Shown here in pieces: positions 1-10,081 of a DNA stretch of 64,000 nucleotides. The DNA is from Closterium sp. Naga37s-1 (lineage: Eukaryota; Streptophyta; Zygnematophyceae; Desmidiales; Closteriaceae): positions 452,001 through 516,000 of the forward strand of contig CANJKZ010000952.1 of NCBI GenBank assembly GCA_947471745.1, given 5' to 3'. The notes beneath the pieces are model-generated. The model was given only the letters and a program-made list of their open reading frames with translations, searched no databases and was not told the origin of the DNA. Within the stretch, counting starts at the first letter, position 1. Each line of letters opens with the position of its first letter. Made by a program: the position numbers and the translations under genes.

Positions 1-3000
1 TGCGGCTGCTGATGCTGCAAGGGCTCTCCACCTCGGGGAGAGAAGCAAAGGCGGAGTCTAGAAGCGAGTCCTGAGGCGAGTCGTGACTCAAGTCAAGCGC
101 TGCCCCGCACAGAGGGGCCAGTGCAGGCCGAGGGGTGGAGGGCAACTGCATGGCCTCAGGGGTGCATGGCATGTGTGCGGGCCCCAGGACACCCTGAGGG
201 GTGGACGGCATCTGCACGGCACCCAACACACCCTTAGGGCTGGAGGGCAGCTGGGCAAGAGCCGAGATGGAGGAAGATTTGGTGAGGCCAAGACCGGGTG
301 GTGTTGTGGGCGGGTTGGGGTTGGAAAACGCCTTGGGCAGGCGAGGGGTGGTGGGTGCTTGGGAGGGAAAGATGGTGGGGGTACCAGGTGACTTGGGCAG
401 GCGAGGGGTGATGGGAGCTTGCGCAGAGTCATGTGGGCTGGACGGTGAGAGGGATAACCGAGGGCTGGAGACCGTTTCAAAGGGGTGATCCGGGATGGAC
501 AGCGCTATGGGCGCCTGAGAAATAGGTGACTTGGCGGAAGCATGGCTGGGAGGAGAGCCGGGGAGGGCCGTGAGGGCAGATGGTGGAGATGGGCGGCTGG
601 GGAACGTGCGAGGGGAAGTGTGACGGGGGGGTGGTTTAGCTGGGTGGCCGTGCTGTGCTGCACTCACGCTGCGACTAGTAGAGGCACGCTCCAAGACCTC
701 CTTTCCTGCGTCCTCACGTTCCTCCTCCTCCTCGTCCTCGTCCTCTCCCTCCTCGCCCTCCTCCAGTTCAGGGATGCTAGCAGCACTGCTGACAGAGCAG
801 CTGGCCATGGACCGTGCCACAGGGGACTTGGGGGGCGTGGGTGGCCGCGCTCGCAGATTCAACGGTAGTCCAAGCCTCCCTGCCTTCTCGCTCCCGCCTC
901 TCTCACTGCCACTCTCCTCCCGCCCGTCCCTCTCGCTCCCCCTCTCGCTTCCTCTCTCGCTCCCCATTTCCTCCTCCTCATCCTCATCATCTGAGTCATC
1001 CATGAGAACAGCAGCCGACATGCCCAGGCACAGCGGCTCCGACTGGGGGATCATGCTGCGGCCCCTCCCCGCCATCGCCCCTGCCCTTGCCGCCCTCTGC
1101 ACCGCGTCTGCTAACGAGCCACCACCAAACCCACCCACACCAGCACCAGCAGCAGCAGCACCACCAGCAGCGGCACCAGCAGCGGCACCAGCAGCAGCAG
1201 CACCGGCGGCAGCAGCAGTGGTGGTGAAATCAGCGTCGCCGTAGTAACCGACAGTGCCGAGCAGGGGAGCGCCGGAGCCGACAGCAAAGGTGCCGGAGCA
1301 GGTGCCAGCAGTCATGAGTGCCTCGAGATTGGAGAACGAGTTCTGCCTCTGCAGCCGCGCCCGTAGCATCTCCCCACTACCAGCACCACCAGCTGCACCA
1401 GCCGCACTAGCCGCACCACCACCAGCAGCTGTAGCACCAGCAGCGCCAGCACCGGCCCCGCTGTGGCTGCCAAAGCTGCCACTGAGAGAAAACCCTCTAG
1501 CGCGGTTAAAGAAGTGGACACTGCCGTTCCCACTGCCGCTGCCGCTGCTGCCGAAGCTGCTGCTATCGTCGCTATCCAAGCCGTCAGCTCCCCCTGCCCG
1601 GCCGCGGCGGGCGCCGCTGGGGCTGAGCATGCGGCGCACAAAGGCAGCGCGCATGGAGGCGGAGGGGATGCGGCGCTTGATGGAGCGCGAGGCAAAGGAG
1701 GCCGACACGTTGAAGGGGCGGAAGTGGATGCGCGGAGAAGGCGGCTGCACACGCGGGTCAACCCCAGTCACCCCTGCCGCCCCTGTCATCCCTGTCATCC
1801 CAGCCGCTGCGGTTGAGCCTGAGGCCAGTGCTGCTGAATACGCCACGGCTGCTGCGGTGGATGGGGAGCAGACAGCTGGCGGCGACGGTGGCAGTCCCGG
1901 CCGATACACCTCCGCATGGTGGGAAACTCCTTGAAGAGAATTCCCTTGAAGAGCAGAATTCGCCTGGTGGTGGGGGTTCCCCGGCTGGGGGTCAGTGGTG
2001 TCAGTGGGGGAGGTGGTGCGCGGGGAGAAGAGGCGCGGGGTGAAGCCGCGAGGGGAGAGCGGCGGCAGGCCCTTACGGTTGGGCGACGGCCCTCTGCTGC
2101 CGTTGAAACTGTGCAGCGCTGAGGGCGCACCGAGGCCGTTGATCAGGAGGAGGGTTTCGATGGACGGTGCAGATGCGTTGAGGTGGCCCTGGAGCGTGAT
2201 GAGCTTGTCAGCCTTGGGAATGAGCAGCGTGCAGGTGGAGGGGAGGAGATCCAGAGGGAAGTCCATGATGGGCGCGGGCTCGTGCTTGCGGAATAGGCGC
2301 CGACTGCAGGAAACGCAGGGGAAAGTGAGCAGAAGAAAGACGGTTTTATGAATCCAGATATGACCCCACTGGCGGCACTTATTGGAAAGCACGAACAAAC
2401 GAAACACGGAAATTGAGGGGGAAAGAAGGAAGCAGATGACAGCTCTCTGTGTGTGCTGCTGGCTACCCACCTGGCCTTCTTAGGCGGCGGCGTATTGCTG
2501 ATGTACAGCCGCTGCGCCTTGAACTTGACAGCTGCAATGCACAGCCCTCGCTCCCACGCCTCCGCTGCCTCCGTGTGCATCGTTATGGCCGGGCGTGTCT
2601 GAGGGGTTGGGTGGACGCAAAGGGAGGAACAAACAAATGCGGCAGCGACTTTTGCGACGACTCAAAAGTCACCTCTTCCGCCTCTGTGTGCATGGTTATG
2701 GCTGGGCGTGTGACGTGTCTGAAGGAAGCGAGCTGGACGCTAAGGGAGGAACACATCAGGGATAAGGAGGTAGGCAGTTAAGACATGAAGAGGATAACAG
2801 AACAGAACTTCCTGCACGAAGCATGGGGCAGCAATGGCGATAGATAATCGGAAAATGACATGCTTTCGGGGAGGTTGGGAAGGTAAGGGGGAAGAGGACA
2901 GGACGCAAAACAAGCTAGCTTACCGAGGGCGAAGCAAGGTCTGCGGCGCTCTGTTTGCAGCCGGGGGTGGGGTAGCACTCCCCCTCCTCTGCCTGCGTCG

Positions 3001-3485
3001 CCTGTGCCTGGAGCTGCCGCGCGAATGACATCTTGCCCGCCATGCCGTGCGCTGGTGACGCGCTCCCGCTCATGCCTGGTGGTGGGGAACAAAAGCATGA
3101 AAAGAGGACGAAGGGGGGAGAAAGAGAGAGGAGGGGGGAGAAAGGGGGAGGATCGGAGAGGGGAAGAGGGAAGGATTAGGTTGTGCAGGACTGATGAAGT
3201 TTGGGTGCTTAGGTCATGAAATGGGAGAATAAAGAGATGCGGAGACAGGTCAGGATGTGGCCCGGTGAAAGCAAGTGCAGGCGAAGGATTAGGATTACAC
3301 AAACGGATTGGGGGGAATCCAGTGACAGGGTGGAGGAGCAGCGTACCAGCTGTGACTGTAACAAGTACAAGCTGTACTCTGCCTTTGTGGCTCTTAGCAT
3401 CGAGGTTAGCGCGAGCGAGAGCGCCAATGGCGGATTCGATGCTCTTGCTGATGTCCACCAGCCACACGGCGCTTGGCTCCGGCAT
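1..3485 (-). CDS. Unrecognised spliced gene, 5' exons (C-terminus beyond left edge)
   Basis: Four exons can be chained on the minus strand with consistent phases: 3485-3347 (ATG at 3485, ends phase 1 at a GTACGC donor), 3075-2924 (two leading bases, then 50 codons, donor GTAAGC), 2598-2471 (donor GTGGGT) and 2303-1, which stays open for about 767 codons to the window edge. The first exon carries a short helical segment (DISKSIESAIGALARANL). The large exon starts with an ordered-looking stretch after RRLFRKHEPAPIMDFPLD. It then becomes low-complexity: Ser-rich, Ala/Gly runs, an acidic run (residues coded near 700-1000) and many S/T-P motifs such as LPSSP, MPSTP and TPRLPKS near the left edge. 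I do not recognise the family. The S/T-P repeats would suit proline-directed kinases, but that is inference. Exon phases support the model; the first exon and start are the least certain part. Confidence 0.7.
2676..2752 (-). repeat. Partial exon/intron-junction duplicate in the left gene
   Basis: This stretch resembles 2562-2632, which holds the acceptor and first codons of the third exon. Both contain, in the same order, a GGAGGAAC-type intron segment, a CAG acceptor, CACGCCC(A/G)GCCATAAC and ATGCACAC(A/G)GAGG. The copy lies inside the preceding intron and ends in a GTGACT that could act as a donor. It looks like a tandem duplicate that now forms a pseudo-exon or an alternative acceptor. Confidence 0.6.
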
Positions 3486-4849
3486 CCTCGTTATAAGTCG
3501 TAGTAACTTTCCAACGGAGGAACCGCAGTGGATGTCCTTCAAAAGAGAGAGTCCGCAAGAGAGTAGTTCCTCGTAGGAAAACCTTGAAATAGAATCTCGG
3601 CTCGAGATGACTAAGCGGGCCTGGAACGAACGTAAGGATCCTCAATACTATCACCAAGCTGCATGTGACAGCAATGGACACGAAGCTCCTCCCTGGCAAT
3701 TGCCTTGGTTTATCTCTCGACTGATCCTGACGATATCTCCGTTGATTTAGCTTTCCTGTTCGTCGTAGCAGCATCGGCGTGGGGCTAAAAGCTGCTCGGA
3801 AAAGCGCAAACCCAGGCGTTGATGACATCATGGCGGCTGAATCAGCAGATCAGATCTGCACCGTTGAATCTGGCAACGCTTTCCTGGTCGTTACTCCTGG
3901 ATCGCACCGTTTGATGGTTGCTTTTGCTAGTCGGCTGCTTGCGGGTCGTTCCAAAGGCAGCAGTTTCAGTTCAGAGCGACAGGAAATATCTGCGAATGGG
4001 ATTTCCTGGACTACTCGCGTTAGCTCCGTCTGTAAGCAGCCGAACAATCTCCACCGTCCGATCTGTATCTGTTCCGACAACAACGCAGTGGTACATCACA
4101 TTCCGGGTTGAGTGATATGCGCTGTACTGTACATTCTTCGATGGATCTACAGTAAACTTCCTGCAAATGCGCTCAAGGCGTTCTTGTCGGCCAGCTTCGC
4201 AGCAAGCTTTCAGCTGGTGGCGATTCGTCTGGCCAGGCGCTCTGATGATGGTCTAGCGATGAGCATCCTACAAATGGCAACCACAGTGCTCTGCTCTGAG
4301 GGAACTGGAAAGGGTGCTTCGGTAATGTCGAAGGAGGAAAATCTACGACCAAGATCCTCATCGCAAGAAATAAGCTGCATCTCCACCGTCGATTGTACCG
4401 CTGAAGCCGGACAATACCTAGGAATGCGATGGGTCTGCTGGCTAACGAAAAGCGGTTGCGTTTGCCGCGGAACGCCATCGCCACGAAGGTCAAAACGCTA
4501 TGTGAACCAGGAAGCAAGGGAGGTGAGGTGACCAGACAAGACTCGCTGCCAAGCAAGCAGGGAGCAGTTGGGAGTTGCGGTGGAAAGTCGTCTCGTGGTC
4601 AGGTGGCAATCGCCTCTTGGACTTCAATTTGACGGACTCTGATCTGTTCCGTTCCGAATTGTTGGCGTGGCGGGGATCCTCCATTCCATCTCAAGGCGGC
4701 ATTGTACAAGAGCCGTCGGATTGAACTCGGCTGGCTGACGGCTCTTGCAATTCACCTGTGTCCCTTCGGTTCTCGCACGAACGAGTCATTGAGCATCTGG
4801 CACCCAACTGGTTCGCGAGTGCTCTCTATCATACTGTGCACACCTTGTT
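3486..4849. other. Upstream flank of the left gene, no confident gene
   Basis: This is about 1.36 kb between the first exon of the left gene and the Ty3 LTR. It should hold the left gene's promoter and 5' UTR. No long ORF is convincing. One minus-strand open stretch (3971-4252) is listed separately. The right end (4845-4849, TTGTT) is the target site of the Ty3 insertion, so this sequence originally continued at 29357. Confidence 0.5.
3971..4252 (-). pseudogene. Possible ankyrin-like fragment
   Basis: An open minus-strand stretch of about 94 codons runs from a TAG-ACC junction to a TGA. It contains QERLERICRKF and later DRTVEIVRLLTDGANASSPG. The second segment looks like helix 2 plus the loop of an ankyrin repeat (VEIVRLLxxGAN). 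There is no initiator at the left boundary, so it would be an internal exon or a relic. A chance match is quite possible. Confidence 0.25.
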
Positions 4850-5128
4850 TGTAATGAGTTCTGAAGAGAAGAGTGCGCAGAATGCAATATCGCGGAAGTG
4901 ATTACAACGTCTGAGCAACTAATGAGGCCTAGCACTAATATAGCAAAGCTAGCTAGGCGACGGTCGCGGAGTCGCGAGATGGTTGGGTGCAGGTTCAGGG
5001 TTGGGAAACCCGAAGGCGACGCGATGGTGGTTCGGAGGGCGAGGTCTTCGGACCGAGCCTGTTCTCCGAAAACCGGAGTTGTTCGCGTACAGTGTGACCC
5101 AGTAAGGAATCACGGAAAATTCCTTACA
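4850..5128 (-). repeat. Ty3 3' LTR
   Basis: 279 bp, reading TGTAATGAG...CCTTACA on the plus strand, so both ends fit TG...CA. It matches 29073-29351 along its full length with about 15 substitutions. In element orientation the adjacent 5129-5145 supplies the polypurine tract AAAGGGGGGG. Confidence 0.92.
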
Positions 5129-5141
5129 CTACCCCCCCTTT

Positions 5142-5359
5142 AAAAAAGGTGGTGTATATCCGGGACGCCCCGGCGGGTCAGGTAAGCACCCACAACCGGA
5201 TGTCCTTGTAGCGAGTCAGCTACAACATACGTGTAGTCCTCGCTCGTGCGATCCTTCCAGCGAAGCAGGAAGAGGACCTTGCGTCCGGCAGCCGTCAGAT
5301 CCACGCGATGATTCAAGATCTTCCAGGGCTCGAGCGTTGGTTCTGTTACGATATGGAAT
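5142..5359 (-). pseudogene. Ty3 integrase C-terminal chromodomain
   Basis: The reading frame starts at FHIVTEP, which corresponds to the HPVFHVS-type end of the integrase. It continues through a chromodomain-like core (EPWKILNHRVDL, then VLFLLRWKDRTSEDYTYV) to a stop just before the polypurine tract. In chromoviruses this domain directs integration to particular chromatin. It is cut at 5359/5360 by the Copia-A LTR, and the expected residues just before it have been lost with the right end of Copia-A. Confidence 0.8.
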
Positions 5360-5788
5360 TGTTGAATAAACATTCCTGGGTAACGAATCCTTAAAACGCG
5401 AAGATGACTGCAGCGAGGACGAAGACCGAGCGACAAGACAGTTATCGAAGACAGTTACAAGCAGGAATAATTCGAAGTGCAAAGCGCGGGAAAAGTTCAA
5501 ACGGTTACCGAACCGCTTGCAGTTACCGAACCGCACGGTTGCAATCCTGCATCTAGATTAGCCCTAAGGGGAATGTACCCCCTCAGAGTACATGGCTAGC
5601 TAGGACCTTTCGTATTCCACTGTATTCCAATATAAACCCCTGTACCGCATTGTATTATTCACTTCTGTCGAGATTCAATTCTCCTTCTACTGACAGATTC
5701 CGTATCCGACATTACCTAGAAATCTTCCGCTGCTACACTCCGTGCGATCAACCTGAGACGATCCTATAAGACGGTTCAGATTGTATCA
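5360..5788 (+). repeat. Copia-A 5' LTR
   Basis: Begins TGTTGAATAAAC, a typical copia LTR start, and ends GTATCA directly before the PBS. The 429 bp length rests on these two ends because no second copy survives for comparison. The preceding GGAAT (5355-5359) would be the left target-site duplicate; its partner was deleted. Confidence 0.65.
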
Positions 5789-6127
5789 TGGTATGAGAGC
5801 CACTCAGGATTCCGCGCACCACCACCTTTGATCCAAATTCAAGTTCAAGGTGGCGTTCGGTACGCGCTCCCGCCGAAACATGGCTGGAGGATCTGGCGGG
5901 CAGGCGACTAACACCGCCGAAGCACCCGCCAACCCTACCGCGAACTCCGCGGGAACTACCACCGTCAACAATGCGCTACTGGAGCAACTCATCCAGTGGA
6001 TCACTATGCTGGAATCAGGAGTTCAACGATTGAAGAGCAACAACCTCGAAACCACGCAACAACCCGATCAACCGGCCGCTCCAACCAAGGAACCGAGCCC
6101 AACCACCTTCGACCTCGGGTCAAACTC

Positions 6128-6269
6128 TGTCAGAATCCCAACCACTAGACCACTGGGATAAAAGGGCTTGTTTCAGTAGCGGGTCAGTGCGCCCATAACC
6201 CCCCAGGCAAACGCGCCTGTAACCCCCCCTAGGATCGATCGGGGATCTCACAGTGCAGCTCTACTGACA
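6128..6269 (-). repeat. TRIM-1 3' LTR
   Basis: 142 bp, TGTCAG...CTGACA on the plus strand, identical to 6363-6504. In element orientation it contains CCCTTTTAT (TTTT at 6163-6160), which could stop RNA polymerase III transcripts begun in the other LTR. Confidence 0.92.
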
Positions 6270-6332
6270 CCCCCCCACACTGGGAGGCCCAGGACTGAGC
6301 ACAGTGGCAACGGCCTACATGTGCATACACCG

Positions 6333-6394
6333 GGATTCGAACCCGAGACCTCTCTGATACCATGTCAGAATCCCAACCACTAGACCACTGGGAT
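6333..6394 (-). promoter_or_regulatory. tRNA-like internal Pol III promoter of TRIM-1
   Basis: On the minus strand the LTR end and internal region together resemble a tRNA-Glu/Asp-type gene. TGGTCTAGTGG (A box) is followed by a stem TCTGA / TCAGA around the 7-nt loop CATGGTA, which spans the LTR/PBS border, and then GGTTCGAATCC (B box) inside a T-arm-like stem. No acceptor stem pairs well, so it is not a working tRNA gene. Pol III activity is inferred from box fit only. Confidence 0.7.
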
Positions 6395-6504
6395 AAAAGG
6401 GCTTGTTTCAGTAGCGGGTCAGTGCGCCCATAACCCCCCAGGCAAACGCGCCTGTAACCCCCCCTAGGATCGATCGGGGATCTCACAGTGCAGCTCTACT
6501 GACA
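6363..6504 (-). repeat. TRIM-1 5' LTR with A box
   Basis: 142 bp, identical to the left copy. Its element-oriented 3' end carries the A box at 6387-6377 and closes with TTCTGACA next to the PBS. Confidence 0.92.
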
Positions 6505-7143
6505 AACTCCTCTGCTCCAACCGTCCCTCGTCCAAGTGACGAAGCCGTGCTCGCAGCCCAGAACAAGTTTCTAACTATCTCTAAGATACGAACCAGCACC
6601 GTGTTTAGCGGGCGTGACTTCTACACCTGGAGCTTCGAGCTCGAGCTATTTCTCCAAAACGCGCAAATCTTTTGCTACTTCGACGGAAGTTACGCTGGCC
6701 CCACCAGCGACACTGACGACGCTAAGGCTTAATACTATAATGAGTCACTCATGGCACATAGCGTCCTTCTCCGAAATATGGCGCCAACCGAACAACTCGG
6801 CATTCGCCCCTACAAAACTCACCAGGCTCCCGCCATGGCCGCCTGGAGCTACCTCAACAAAACCTACCAGCCTAAAGACTCCGTGTCATCCAGCCGCCTA
6901 CTCCAGCAACTAATGGAGGTCAAGATGGCACCCGGCGGGAAGGCAAATTCTTACATCAACCGTTGCCGCAGCGTCCGCGATCAACTCCTGAAGCTCGGAA
7001 ACACAATCTCTGAAGATATGTTCGTCACCATCGTACTTCGAGGGCTGGGACCGCACTGGAATCCATGCAAGGCTCTTCTTCGCCAACAAGGAATAATTTC
7101 TGAGGCGCATCTCTGAACAACTCTGCTGCACGAGCAGCGAGAC

Positions 7144-8331
7144 ATGGATTTCAACCAAGAAAAGGGGACGCGCCGCGAGCAAATCGCCTTCTACTATAAT
7201 CGCGATCAACGAAGGAATCGCGACACACGCCTACGACAGTATTATTGCAAAAATTGCAAAGCCTTCGGTCACTCCACCGAACGCTGCCGATCCGGACCAC
7301 GATACGACTCCGCGTTGTGGAACAACTCTGCCTACGGTCCCGATCCCTCGCGCCAGGCAAACCGACCGTCTTCGGACTATCGGCCTGCCCCGCGCCATCC
7401 GACGCAGCCCGACACTCAGCGCGCACCACAGCACAACAACGGTGTTCGTCATGTCATGGGCAACATGGCGATGCGCATCCACCGCCGCACACGGCGCACA
7501 AATTGGCGACACCTGCGATACGTCTCTCCGCCTCCGGCGGGAGAGGAAGTTCACTTCACCGGCTACAACAACCTGTTCACGCAGGATGGAGAATTCGTCT
7601 CCGACGAACACGAGCAAGACTGGGATCTGCAGAACTCGCTGCTCGAGTCACCGCCACACGACGACGACTTTCTCAACTCGCCGTCAATCACAAGCTACTA
7701 CTACAGTCACAGCATCGACACACGCCCCGTCGACAACTATCGCGCTGCTGGCGACAAACGCATTCCGTTTCGCAACACACCCAATCTGGCACTCTCGACA
7801 CAACACCGCGCAAACTCCTACAACACATGGTACCTTGACAGCTGCTGCGGGCAACACATGGTGGGCTCCAAGCGCTTCATCTCCAACGCAAGTGCAATCC
7901 CGCAACCCACCATAGTCACCGTGGCCAACAATCATCAGCTCGAAGCCAGGGCTTGCGGCATCGTCGTCCTCAAAGTACACGACAACGTAATTCATATCAG
8001 TCTCAACGACGTGCTCATCGTGCGGGATCTCCAGTACAACCTCCTATCCTACGACCAGCTGGTTCACAGCGGTGTTCTCATGACTACAGACCCCGAAACC
8101 CGCTGCATCATCATGCACTGGAAAGACTATAGCAAACCCAACAGCACACCGCGATACATCGGCAAGGCACATTCTGACAACGGCGTCTACATCTTCGATT
8201 TTGACATCCCCGATTGCAGCGCTGACTCAGGGGATCTCATTGATCTGCAACCACAGGACATCGTGTGGTCTCGCAAACCTACACACCCTGACGGCCGGCC
8301 CTGGGATCAAGCGTCACGCTCATCCAAGTGA
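7144..8331 (+). pseudogene. Copia-A gag C-terminus and protease
   Basis: Opens with DFNQEKGTRREQIAFYYNRD and holds a canonical CCHC zinc knuckle (CKNCKAFGHSTERC, CX2CX4HX4C). Near 7829 it has the protease entry WYLDSCCGQHMVGSK. Copia proteases normally read DSGA at this point; here the catalytic Gly is Cys and the motif reads DSCC, so activity is doubtful. A pre-integrase-like segment (DLQYNLLSYDQLVHSG) follows. The frame ends in TGA at 8329-8331. Confidence 0.75.
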
Positions 8332-9250
8332 AATCGATCTTCACGCACTTGGACCTGACGGCCTCTGCCGCAACTGCCACACTCCAACTGCTTCCACGAC
8401 AGACAGAGGCAAAGCACCACCTGATGAAGGTGAATCCTCTGCCGCAGCAGCAAGGCGTCTGTTAGCCACAGCATCAACCAACAACACTGAAGCAGACAAA
8501 CCTCCTGCAGAATCGGATTCATCTGAGGAGGCCAGACCTCTCATCCAGCCCGCTGGCACGGATATTGTCGAGGAAGCGGAGTGGCAGCCTCCTCACTCAA
8601 CTGGCATGAGGGATGGAGAACTAGCAGCAGCACTCACCATCTTCCAACAACGCAAAACTCGGACTGACCCTACTGTCCATGATCGCCTTCATCTCCTCAC
8701 ACGATACACGGGACCTGGCGCGTATGACGAAGATAACAACGCCCTACCACTGACTTGGGACACCTACCACGTCAACCACCCCTGGTCCCACCGCACCATG
8801 ACCACCGAGGAGTTTCAGCGGCATGAAGAGGAAGAACGGCGCCGCCGTGCAGACGCGGAAGCAAAGGCGGCAGCAGCGACAGCAGCTGGAGGATGGGGGA
8901 GCCAAGCCGCATGGGGAAGCAATACTGGCACACCAGGATGGGGGGAGACTGCAATGGAGGAAGAGGAGCCGATAGAAGACTTCATCGCTCGTGCTGATCG
9001 AGAAGCGGCAGAAGAAGCTCGAGGACCCTATGGGTCTCTACGTCCCCTCGGCATACCTCCCACAAGCACCTCACCAACCAGCAACTCCTAGGGCTCCTCC
9101 CCAGATTCTCAACCTCCCATAGACCGTGATACCATACTGCCTTACCGCACCTATCCTCACAGCCCGCTTCACACTGAATCCACGCCCATTGGGCCCACAG
9201 ACTCACCCGCTCCTAGTCCCACAACAACACACATCTTACCACCTCACCAC
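8332..9250 (+). other. Copia-A linker between protease and integrase
   Basis: About 0.9 kb, open in one frame from about 8201 to 9091, that does not resemble known copia domains. It is rich in Glu, Ala, Asp and Pro (for example EEEERRRRADAEAKAAAA) and then Pro/Thr/Ser-rich to 9250. It sits where the compact pre-integrase region is expected, so Copia-A has an expanded hydrophilic spacer here. Confidence 0.5.
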
Positions 9251-10072
9251 GTGCCACGCCCAGACCTTCCAGAAGAAACAGCAGACACAGATGATCTCAC
9301 AGCACCACTTGCAGCCATCACCACAGTCACCCCAGCTCCCACCGCTCGTGATCTCATCCTTGCTCTTGGTCTCTCAATTTCACCACAGCCTATCCCACAG
9401 CCTCCTCCACAGGACATCACTGAACTTATCGCCTTCTACACACGCTCACCTGCTCTGCGCGCCCAACCTGACCTCTGGCACAAACGCCTTGGTCACCCCT
9501 CACAGGAAGTTCTCAACAACTGCATCCGCGCGCAAGTCTTTCTTCCCGGAACTCTTCTCCGCCCAAACGGCACTCCCGTTCCTGTCAACACCACTCGCCG
9601 CACCGACTGTAACATCTGCTCTGAAGCTGCTCTTGCTCATCAGCCCTTCAAGCTCCTTGAGCCAGGAACCAAACGCTACGAAAAACTTGAGAAAGTTTAC
9701 AGCGACTTCCTCGTGCTCACTCAGACTGGCCTCAACGGCGAAGAATACACCCTCACCTTCGTTGATGCTCACTCCCGCTTCGTTTGGGTCGCCAATGTCT
9801 CCCACAGGAGCAAGGCATTCGAAATCTTCAAGGTCTGGCATGCCAATGCGGAGACACAGTCAGGCTGCACCCTCAAACTCTGGCAAACTGATTGCGCATC
9901 AGAATTCAAAAGCGACAAGATGCAGGCACTCATGAAGGAGAAGGGCATCATTCACAAGCTCTCCCTCCCGTACGCGCATCCCCAGCAGGGCGTCGTGGAA
10001 CGCACCAACCGCACTCTCATGACCAAGGTTCACGCACTTCTGCAGCAGAGCGACGTCGACGCGAAGTACTGA
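9251..10072 (+). pseudogene. Copia-A integrase
   Basis: Contains the pre-integrase zinc-binding entry (LWHKRLGHPSQEVLNNC, then CNIC) and the catalytic core. First Asp in YSDFLVLTQTG, second in WQTDCASEF, Glu in QQGVVERTNRT, in the D-D-35-E arrangement that inserts element cDNA. The frame stops at TGA 10070-10072 within AKY-stop-PYAMHHAVRL, where copia proteins have Trp, so TGG became TGA. Confidence 0.85.
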
Positions 10073-10081
10073 CCCTATGCC

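Larger units (their letters stand above)
6128..6504 (-). mobile_element. TRIM-1, terminal-repeat retrotransposon in miniature
   Basis: 377 bp made of two identical 142 bp terminal repeats (6128-6269 and 6363-6504) around a 93 bp internal region, flanked by AACTC on both sides (6123-6127, 6505-6509). On the minus strand the order is LTR, PBS (TGGTATCAGAG, 6362-6352), short internal sequence, polypurine run (GTGTGGGGGGG, 6280-6270), LTR. It carries no coding sequence. Removing it and one AACTC restores the Copia-A gag frame. The minus strand also shows a perfect tRNA A box (TGGTCTAGTGG, 6387-6377) and B box (GGTTCGAATCC, 6343-6333). LTR identity marks a recent insertion. Confidence 0.93.
5850..7116 (+). 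pseudogene. Copia-A gag (interrupted)
   Basis: The start region reads MAFGTRSRRNMAGGSGG and continues to GSNS at the TRIM insertion (6128-6504). The same frame resumes after the TRIM with FLTISKIRTSTVFSGRDFYTW, the usual copia Gag entry. A TAA at 6730-6732 falls where CAA (AKAQYYNES) is expected. Gag then continues through LLQQLMEVKMAPGG and ends at a TGA near 7114, where Trp or Arg would fit. Gag would form the particle shell; this copy cannot be translated through. Confidence 0.75.

Noticed and set aside
88..480. Minus-strand ORF of 130 aa near the left edge
   Set aside because: It lies in another frame of the large open exon of the left gene, whose own frame continues uninterrupted to position 1.
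4898..5143. 81 aa ORF, and its near copy at 29121-29456
   Set aside because: Both are translations of the Ty3 LTR read antisense; not a gene family.
6300..6400. tRNA gene (A and B boxes, T-arm)
   Set aside because: No acceptor stem pairs and the unit is repeated as part of a TRIM; position 33 of the anticodon-like loop is A, not T. It is a tRNA-derived promoter at most.
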